From NCBI GenBank assembly GCA_044371535.1, contig JBILTL010000021.1, forward strand, positions 1-21,250: a stretch of 21,250 nt of DNA, written 5' to 3'. The position numbers were made by a program, and so were the translations under genes. Below the pieces are notes generated by a model. It was not told the DNA's origin, made no database searches, and saw only the letters and a list, made by a program, of their open reading frames with translations. The DNA comes from CAIZGX01 sp044371535. GTDB taxonomy: Bacteria > Bacteroidota > Bacteroidia > Flavobacteriales_D > Sanyastnellaceae. Of this stretch, positions 15,591 to 21,250 are shown piece by piece (positions within the stretch are counted from its first letter, which is position 1; every line of letters starts with the position of its first letter).

Positions 15591-15971
15591 ATGAGCAAAA
15601 TTCAATTCGAACTAGAATACCTCGTGCATAGCTCTGCGCACATCCTTTATAATTGCATCAGTAACCCAAGCAGTTTAGAAGAATGGTTTGCAGATTCTGT
15701 AAATCAAAAAGGAGAATCATTTCAATTCAAATGGGACGATGAGGAACGAAAAGCAAAGCTTTTATCTTCTAAAAAAAATCAATACATCCGTTGGCAGTGG
15801 GACGAATCAGAGTATGCGAACACCTTCTTTGAGATGCGCATTAAAGTTGATGAAATGACCAACGAAGTGGCTTTAATCATTACCGATTTCTGTGATTCTG
15901 AAGACGAGGAAGATGCTCGAATGCTTTGGGATTTAGCTATTGACGATCTGCACCGTGTCATAGGAAGATAA
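15591..15971 (+). CDS. AHSA1/START-domain protein
   Basis: A 126-residue cytosolic protein of the START/AHSA1-like fold found widely in Bacteroidetes. It starts MSKIQFELEYLVHSSAHILY and shows the family's helix/strand pattern: LYNCISNPSSLEEWFADSV near the N-terminus, then FQFKWDDEERKAKLL, and a C-terminal helix ending DLAIDDLHRVIG. The frame is open to a TTG at 15552, but the ATG at 15591 matches the family start and lies just below a promoter-like box. The central acidic loop (DSEDEEDAR) is notable. AHSA1-like proteins bind hydrophobic ligands or partner proteins; the ligand here is unknown. Confidence 0.85.
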   Translation: MSKIQFELEYLVHSSAHILYNCISNPSSLEEWFADSVNQKGESFQFKWDDEERKAKLLSSKKNQYIRWQWDESEYANTFFEMRIKVDEMTNEVALIITDFCDSEDEEDARMLWDLAIDDLHRVIGR

Positions 15972-16011
15972 TCAATTCAATTTCTTATTATTTTTTTGTT
16001 CGTTTCGTTCG

Positions 16012-16019
16012 CATCTTTG
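16012..16019 (+). promoter_or_regulatory. -7-like box before the GWxTD gene
   Basis: CATCTTTG matches TAnnTTTG except for the first base and ends 5 nt before the ATG at 16025. The only upstream TTG (15996-15998) is 13 bp away, shorter than the usual spacing, so support is moderate. The close placement suggests a leaderless or nearly leaderless transcript. Confidence 0.4.
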
Positions 16020-16024
16020 CAACC

Positions 16025-17485
16025 ATGAGACAATTCCTTCTCTTTATTTCATGTTTGCTGCTCTCACTGAATTCACTCGCGATTCGCGTATTCATTGACC
16101 ACCAAACTTTTTACAATTCTGAAACCGGTCCTTACCTTGAAGTTGTTTTTTCCTTCGAAGGAAAATCCATGAAAACGGTCAAAAACGCGGATGGACAATA
16201 CTTTGCTCAAGCGAAATGCAGTGTCGTTCTTTCACAAGGTTCGAAAATTTTTCAGTTTGCGAAATTTAATGCAAGCAGCACCCCATCTATTCTGCCGAAA
16301 GCAACAGATTTTATGTCGGTAGAGAGATTCCCCTTGGCCGATGGTTTGTACCAACTAGCCATAGAAATATCAGACGCGAATGACTCTCTTTCGGCTCCAC
16401 TTATTCATACCGAAAACATCGAAATTTCTCATCTTTCTGAAGGATGTTTTTTCTCTGACATCGCATTCATAAGCGCTTATACAAATACGATTCAAGAAAA
16501 TGCCTTCAGCAAAGCTGGCTATGACTTAATACCTTATGTATCCAATTACTACCCTACTTCATTAGACGGTTTAATTGTGTATGCAGAACTTTACAACTCA
16601 AGAAAACTGCTAGGTAAAAAAATCAGTTTCGCTTATGCCATTGGACTAACCGATGCCCTGCAAAATGAACTGCCCAATACAAAACGAATCATTCGGGCTG
16701 AAGCAGATGAAGTTCTACCACTACTTCAAACCATTGACATCAGTAATCTCACCACTGGAGATTACAAAGTAAAGTTGGAAATGCTCGATCGAGAAGGGAA
16801 AGTCGTTTGCACACAGTTTCGAAATTTTACACGAAATAAGATATTTGAAAGTGCCTACACCCCTCCAGCAAGCTTAGACATTTCAAACACGTTCGTCGCG
16901 CGGTATTCTAACAGCGATTCATTGTATGCACACATTCAATCTTGCTTACCAATTGCAGAAAGTGTGGAACGAAACACCATTGATAACATCCTGCAAAACG
17001 TTGATTTGAGAACTAGACAAAGTTTCATGTACACCTTCTGGTATCGCAGAAACTCTGCGAATCCAGAAAAAGCTTGGAACGACTATTACAAAGATGTTCT
17101 AGCCGTTCAAAAAGAGTTCGGAACACGAATCAAAGCAGGCTGGCAAACAGATCGTGGACGTGTTTATTTGCAATATGGGAAGCCAAGTACGCGTGTTGTT
17201 CGTAACAATGACCCTGACTATTGGCCATTTGAAATTTGGCATTACTATACTACTAATACGGGTTTAAGAGATAGAAGATTTCTTTTCTACAACACAAGCT
17301 TGAACTTAGATATGGAAATTCTTCATACCGACCTGCCGAATGAAACTAAAAATTACGACTGGAAAAATTTAGTTCGCTCTAGACAAATGAATGATCCTGC
17401 CTCCACCGGTAGATTGGGAAACAATCAAGGTCAAGACCCTTTCAGCGGCGACGAACTAGAAGATTTATGGTATAACCCGCATTAA
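16025..17485 (+). CDS. GWxTD domain-containing exported protein
   Basis: A 486-residue protein with a signal peptide (about 1-19, LLLSLNSLA). The first roughly 300 residues are beta-rich. The C-terminal part is the GWxTD domain (about 330-486), marked by FMYTFWYRRN (334-343), GWQTDRGRVYLQYGKP (372-387) and a WPFEIWHYY segment (400-408). This domain is widespread in Bacteroidetes and of unknown function. Its stop is 4 bp before the GT2 glycosyltransferase gene, so the two are probably co-transcribed. An envelope or periplasmic location follows from the signal peptide; no catalytic residues are evident. Confidence 0.85.
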   Translation: MRQFLLFISCLLLSLNSLAIRVFIDHQTFYNSETGPYLEVVFSFEGKSMKTVKNADGQYFAQAKCSVVLSQGSKIFQFAKFNASSTPSILPKATDFMSVERFPLADGLYQLAIEISDANDSLSAPLIHTENIEISHLSEGCFFSDIAFISAYTNTIQENAFSKAGYDLIPYVSNYYPTSLDGLIVYAELYNSRKLLGKKISFAYAIGLTDALQNELPNTKRIIRAEADEVLPLLQTIDISNLTTGDYKVKLEMLDREGKVVCTQFRNFTRNKIFESAYTPPASLDISNTFVARYSNSDSLYAHIQSCLPIAESVERNTIDNILQNVDLRTRQSFMYTFWYRRNSANPEKAWNDYYKDVLAVQKEFGTRIKAGWQTDRGRVYLQYGKPSTRVVRNNDPDYWPFEIWHYYTTNTGLRDRRFLFYNTSLNLDMEILHTDLPNETKNYDWKNLVRSRQMNDPASTGRLGNNQGQDPFSGDELEDLWYNPH

Positions 17486-17489
17486 TGAA

Positions 17490-18530
17490 ATGACTCCCGC
17501 GAAAAACATTGCCGTTGTCATTCTCAATTGGAACGGAGCTAAATATCTGAAACGTTTTTTACCATCTGTAATCTCGAACTCTCCAGAAGCAGATGTTATC
17601 GTAATTGACAATTGTTCTTCAGATGAATCTGTTCAACTTTTGAGTGATCATTTTGCAAATGTTCAAACCATTGTACTTGATAGAAACTACGGCTTCGCCG
17701 AAGGTTATAATAGAGGTTTGGAAAATCTTGACTACGAGTTTTTCGTTCTATTAAATAGTGACGTTGAAGTGCCTCAAAATTGGCTCTCTCCTCAAATCGC
17801 CTACCTCAATACAGACCCACAATTAGTTGCCTGTGCGCCTCTTATTCTGAGTCATGCCGAGCAAGACTGCTTTGAATATGCTGGTGCTGCAGGTGGTTAT
17901 CTCGACAAAGATGGATTTGCTTTTTGCGCCGGAAGAATATTCTACGCGTTTGAAAAAAATACCGGTCAATACAATACAAATCGCGAGGTGTTTTGGGCGA
18001 GCGGTGCTGCTCTTACAATTAAGTCTTCGGCCTGGAAGGAAGTAAACGGATTCGACGGAACGTTCTTCGCACACATGGAAGAAATAGATTTATGTTGGAG
18101 ATTGAAGAATCGCGGGTACAAAATTGGTGTTTGTGGAGAAGCAAAAGTCTATCACATTGGCGGAGGAACGCTAGACCGTCAAAGTTCATTCAAGACTTAC
18201 CTCAACTTTAGAAACAATCTTTTTCTCTTGTTGAAGAATCACCGTTCTTCTGCTCTATTGCCTTTCATTCTCAGAAGAATGATTTTAGATGGAATTGCAG
18301 GTATTCGTTTTTTAACTGAAGGTAATTTCTCGTATTTCTTTGCTGTGCTGAAAGCACATTTTCACTTTTACTCGAAATTTTTCTACTACATCAAGCTTCG
18401 AAATACAGAGAAAAAATTCTGGAAAACACCAAATTTATGCGGCCAATACCGAGGCAGCATCTTGGTTTCCTTCTTTTTGAAGCATAAGCATAATTTTCAG
18501 CAATTAGATTCCAAGCTACTTTCCGAATAA
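17490..18530 (+). CDS. GT2-family glycosyltransferase
   Basis: A 346-residue glycosyltransferase of the GT-A fold. The N-terminal nucleotide-sugar domain has VVILNWNG (9-16), VIVIDNCSSD (36-45), NYGFAEGYNRG (66-76) and the metal-binding-type LLNSDVEVP (87-95). FWASGAAL (168-175) and the catalytic EEIDLCWR (197-204) follow. The C-terminal roughly 90 residues are hydrophobic and basic, consistent with membrane attachment. It resembles rhamnosyltransferase-like GT2 enzymes of surface polysaccharide and LPS synthesis; the sugar is not determined. It lies between the GWxTD gene (4 bp) and comEC (12 bp). Confidence 0.92.
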   Translation: MTPAKNIAVVILNWNGAKYLKRFLPSVISNSPEADVIVIDNCSSDESVQLLSDHFANVQTIVLDRNYGFAEGYNRGLENLDYEFFVLLNSDVEVPQNWLSPQIAYLNTDPQLVACAPLILSHAEQDCFEYAGAAGGYLDKDGFAFCAGRIFYAFEKNTGQYNTNREVFWASGAALTIKSSAWKEVNGFDGTFFAHMEEIDLCWRLKNRGYKIGVCGEAKVYHIGGGTLDRQSSFKTYLNFRNNLFLLLKNHRSSALLPFILRRMILDGIAGIRFLTEGNFSYFFAVLKAHFHFYSKFFYYIKLRNTEKKFWKTPNLCGQYRGSILVSFFLKHKHNFQQLDSKLLSE

Positions 18531-18542
18531 AATCGGAAAATC

Positions 18543-20486
18543 ATGTATGCCTTTCTTCGTAGAGCACCGCTGGTGCTTATTTGCCTTTTCTTCGTTTCAG
18601 GAATTGTTCTGTCGTTTGAATTTGAATACCATTCAATCAATTTCAGTTATGCGTTCTTATTTCTATTGGCCATAGTCATTTGGGTAAACCTGAAAAGAAA
18701 ATTCCCATTATTTCAAACGGCAACAATTCTGATTCTGTCCTTCCTTTTTGGTGTCATTATCGTTCTCAATTTCAAAAAAAGCTCACATGAATTCCCGCAG
18801 GGAGAAGTTCAACTAGAATTTCATATTGAAAAAAAACTTCGTGCAAATCAATACGTCGGGAGCATCGCTCAAAACGATTTTCTTGTTGAATTAAAAAACA
18901 ACGACACGCTTCAAGCAAGTGACGTAATGCATGTCATAGGCGAATTCCAAGAAATACAACCGCCCAAACTTCCTTGGCTGTTCAATCAGAAAAAACAAAT
19001 GCTCGCCAATGGGATTACACATGAACTTCAAGTTTCAAAAATTATTAAAGCTTCGCACCCAACAGAAACTTCCTTACAATTCCTTCCACAAAAAATACAA
19101 ATACATCTTCAACAAAAAATAACTTCATCCATTCCAGATTCCGCAGCTGCCGCTATCCTCTCTGCACTTCTTCTCGGAGAAACCAGTTTACTCTCAAAAG
19201 ACATAACAGCAGATTACTCAGTTGCAGGTGTTGTTCACATACTAGCAGTTTCAGGAATGCACGTAGCGCTTATTTATGAGCTCATACTTTTCATTCTTAA
19301 AATTTCGTTTCGCAAAAAGCGTAAATGGTTAACGTTTATTCTAGCCATGACCTTGCTTTGGGGATATGGTGCTGTAACAGGGTTCTCGGCTAGCGTGGTG
19401 CGTGCTTGTTGTATGTTCTCGTTTTTCGTTTTGTCTGACTGCTTTCTCCTTTCACGAAATACAGGAAACACCATTGCGGGGTCTACCCTGCTCATTCTCT
19501 TTTTTCAGCCCTATCTCATCTACAATTTGGGGTTCTTGCTTTCTCTTACAGCTGTGCTCGGCATTGTTGTCATTCACCCGCTCATAATGCGACTTTGCTA
19601 TACTGAAAACAAAATCGGCTATTACCTCGCCTCGTCAACAAGCATAACAATTTCAGCTACGATAACAACACTTCCAATAACCCTTTACATCTTTCACTCT
19701 TTTCCAACTTATTTCATACTCGCAAATCTCATTCTCGTCCCTTGGTCAACATTAATCATGTATTTAGGCATCGTATTCATGTTCTTATCCGGAATTCCGT
19801 TGATCGGAAATTGCATCATTTCCTTGCTCAATACAGTAACGACCTCCATGAATCAATTCATTCATTTGATTCATCTCTTGCCCAACGCTCAAATCTCAAA
19901 AATCAATTTCAATCTAGAGCAACTCCTACTCTCATACCTACTCATTTTATCAATCGTATTATATGTAATTCTCAAATGGAAACACACGCTTCACTTATCT
20001 GGAGTTCTCGTTTTGTTGCTTATTGGTTCGAGTTATAAAAAGCCCGATAAATCAAGCTTTCTATTCACTTATTACCAATCAAATTTATTGTTGGTCACTA
20101 CTGAAAAGGAGATGATTTTGGCCTGCGAGAATGATACGTTAAGTCAGAAATACTTCAACAAATTAAACTCCTGGAAATGTCAGCAAAACCGAGCGTCACA
20201 AAACATTCGACTCATTCAATTCCCCGCTTATTTCGAGCTGAATGAAGAAGGGAAAACGACATCGCTTGGAACGATTCATTCAAGTAAAAAACCGGACATT
20301 CTTTTGTTGAATGAGGCGATGAAAAAGAGAGCAGTCGACTCCTCCTTCACCAATGAATTTCAAAGTGAAAAAATTCTAATTGGAAAAGGTGTTTCAAAAA
20401 AGAAACGAGAGAAAACTCAATCGTTTTTAAATGATAGAAACATTTCATTTCAGGACATACAAAGCCAACCGTTCATTCTAAAATAA
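18543..20486 (+). CDS. comEC: ComEC/Rec2-family DNA uptake channel
   Basis: A 647-residue polytopic inner-membrane protein of the ComEC/Rec2 family, which moves single-stranded DNA into the cytosol during natural transformation. After two or three N-terminal helices and a soluble domain (about 85-170) comes the competence domain with AILSALLLGE (204-213), ILAVSGMHVALI (233-244) and TGFSASVVRACCMF (279-292), then a run of helices to about 510. The last roughly 140 residues are soluble but lack the metallo-beta-lactamase HxHxDH motif of long ComEC proteins, so no nuclease domain is present. It is the last gene of the GWxTD/GT2 run. Confidence 0.9.
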   Translation: MYAFLRRAPLVLICLFFVSGIVLSFEFEYHSINFSYAFLFLLAIVIWVNLKRKFPLFQTATILILSFLFGVIIVLNFKKSSHEFPQGEVQLEFHIEKKLRANQYVGSIAQNDFLVELKNNDTLQASDVMHVIGEFQEIQPPKLPWLFNQKKQMLANGITHELQVSKIIKASHPTETSLQFLPQKIQIHLQQKITSSIPDSAAAAILSALLLGETSLLSKDITADYSVAGVVHILAVSGMHVALIYELILFILKISFRKKRKWLTFILAMTLLWGYGAVTGFSASVVRACCMFSFFVLSDCFLLSRNTGNTIAGSTLLILFFQPYLIYNLGFLLSLTAVLGIVVIHPLIMRLCYTENKIGYYLASSTSITISATITTLPITLYIFHSFPTYFILANLILVPWSTLIMYLGIVFMFLSGIPLIGNCIISLLNTVTTSMNQFIHLIHLLPNAQISKINFNLEQLLLSYLLILSIVLYVILKWKHTLHLSGVLVLLLIGSSYKKPDKSSFLFTYYQSNLLLVTTEKEMILACENDTLSQKYFNKLNSWKCQQNRASQNIRLIQFPAYFELNEEGKTTSLGTIHSSKKPDILLLNEAMKKRAVDSSFTNEFQSEKILIGKGVSKKKREKTQSFLNDRNISFQDIQSQPFILK

Positions 20487-20489
20487 GAA

Positions 20490-20497
20490 TACCTTTG
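20490..20497 (+). promoter_or_regulatory. -7 box immediately before the HMG-CoA lyase gene
   Basis: TACCTTTG is an exact match to the Bacteroidetes -7 consensus TAnnTTTG. It begins 3 bp after the comEC stop and ends 4 nt before the ATG at 20502, so initiation would fall at or beside the start codon. No TTG at -33 spacing is seen in the end of comEC. Confidence 0.5.
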
Positions 20498-20501
20498 CAC
20501 T

Positions 20502-21250
20502 ATGAATCGCGAATTGTATTTAACAGAATGTCCGCGCGATGCCATGCAAGGCATAGCCAATTTCATTCCAACAGAAAAGAAAGTTCAATACTTGAATCAT
20601 TTGTTGGCGTTGGGTTTTGACCGTTTAGACTTTGGTTCTTTTGTCAGCGAAAAAGCGATTCCACAACTAAGAGACACGCGTGAGGTTTTAGCTCAGTTGA
20701 ATGAGTCATCTACAAAACTTTTGGCTATTGTCGCGAACGAGCGCGGTGCCGATGACGCTTTATCCCATGAAAGAATTGAATTCATTGGTTACCCTTTTTC
20801 AATTAACAATACCTTTCAACTTCGAAATACAGGAAAAAGCATTGAAGAGAGTTTGATTGTTCTAGAATCCATACAGAAAAAAACAAACGACAAAAACAAG
20901 AAGCTGGTTGTTTATTTAAGCATGGCTTTCGGAAATCCATACGATGAAATTTGGAATGAAGAAATAGCAGCCTCATTTGCTAGCCGACTTGTGAATGATT
21001 TTGGAATTTCTGAAATCATGATGTCCGACACAATTGGAAGCGCAACACCTGAAAGTATTTCGCAAGTATTCAAAGCATCTCAAGCTCTTTCAAATTGTTC
21101 AGTTGGGGCTCATCTGCATTCTCGCTACGACAATGCAATGCTTAAAATCCAATCGGCTTATGACAATGGTTGTCGCATATTCGACGGGGCTTTCGGAGGT
21201 TTCGGAGGCTGCCCAATGGCTAAAGATGATTTAGTTGGAAATATGCCTAC
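20502..21250 (+). CDS. Hydroxymethylglutaryl-CoA lyase (3'-truncated by window)
   Basis: The frame is open from ATG 20502 to the window end (249 codons) with no stop, so the C-terminus is missing. The protein begins MNRELYLTECPRDAMQGIAN; TECPRD (8-13) supplies the Arg-Asp pair of the HMG-CoA lyase active site (usually RDGLQ, here RDAMQ as in Bacteroidetes forms). GAHLHSRYDN carries the metal-binding His pair, and FGGFGGCPMAKDDLVGNMPT holds the catalytic-loop cysteine (GGCP). The enzyme splits HMG-CoA to acetyl-CoA and acetoacetate, in leucine breakdown. A promoter-like box lies 4 nt before the ATG. Confidence 0.9.
   Translation, partial: MNRELYLTECPRDAMQGIANFIPTEKKVQYLNHLLALGFDRLDFGSFVSEKAIPQLRDTREVLAQLNESSTKLLAIVANERGADDALSHERIEFIGYPFSINNTFQLRNTGKSIEESLIVLESIQKKTNDKNKKLVVYLSMAFGNPYDEIWNEEIAASFASRLVNDFGISEIMMSDTIGSATPESISQVFKASQALSNCSVGAHLHSRYDNAMLKIQSAYDNGCRIFDGAFGGFGGCPMAKDDLVGNMP

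Noticed and set aside
21034..21234. 66-codon open frame near the right edge
   Set aside because: Out-of-frame shadow of the HMG-CoA lyase gene, which is open from 20502 to the window end.

Overview
The window is one contiguous chromosomal stretch of an AT-rich, gene-dense Bacteroidetes bacterium, most likely a marine or freshwater flavobacterium-like lineage. Three things point there: Bacteroidetes-type -7 boxes (TAnnTTTG) without clear Shine-Dalgarno sites, a secreted protease with a C-terminal type IX secretion sorting domain, and a DTE-type proteorhodopsin. Species cannot be named from the sequence. No rRNA, tRNA, CRISPR array or insertion sequence was seen, and no gene-free stretch exceeds 300 bases (the longest is 2703-2898).

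Left part (1-8114), a light and inorganic-carbon neighbourhood. After a partial gene end (1-240) and a secreted class A beta-lactamase-like protein, a minus-strand pair encodes a photolyase/cryptochrome FAD-domain protein and a 46-residue DUF2256 zinc-ribbon protein. Diverging from this pair is a proteorhodopsin, followed after an intrinsic terminator by a 664-residue protein that fuses a CrtY-type lycopene cyclase to a Brp/Blh beta-carotene 15,15'-dioxygenase. The fusion would turn lycopene into retinal, the chromophore of the neighbouring pump. The earlier carotenoid genes (crtE, crtB, crtI) are not in the window. A 14-bp tandem repeat separates the fusion gene from a convergent LysR regulator, which is divergent from a small unknown gene and an SbtA-type sodium/bicarbonate symporter. 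Light-driven ion pumping, retinal synthesis, photolyase-type chemistry and bicarbonate uptake thus lie within about 6.5 kb.

Middle (8125-10451): a minus-strand pair, T9SS-sorted trypsin-like protease then ung, joined by a TAATG overlap.

Right part (10495-21250), all plus strand: an LptF/LptG-family permease, two GT4 glycosyltransferases and a PhoD-like phosphatase in a tightly overlapping run; an AHSA1/START-domain protein; a GWxTD-domain lipoprotein-like or secreted protein, a GT2 glycosyltransferase and ComEC; then a 3'-truncated HMG-CoA lyase. Much of this is envelope and surface-glycan biology. Three genes here begin only 4-5 nt after a -7-like box, which suggests leaderless or nearly leaderless mRNAs.

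The strongest discovery candidates are the cyclase-dioxygenase fusion, the phased operator-like array between the photolyase-like gene and proteorhodopsin, and the LysR/unknown/SbtA unit beside them.
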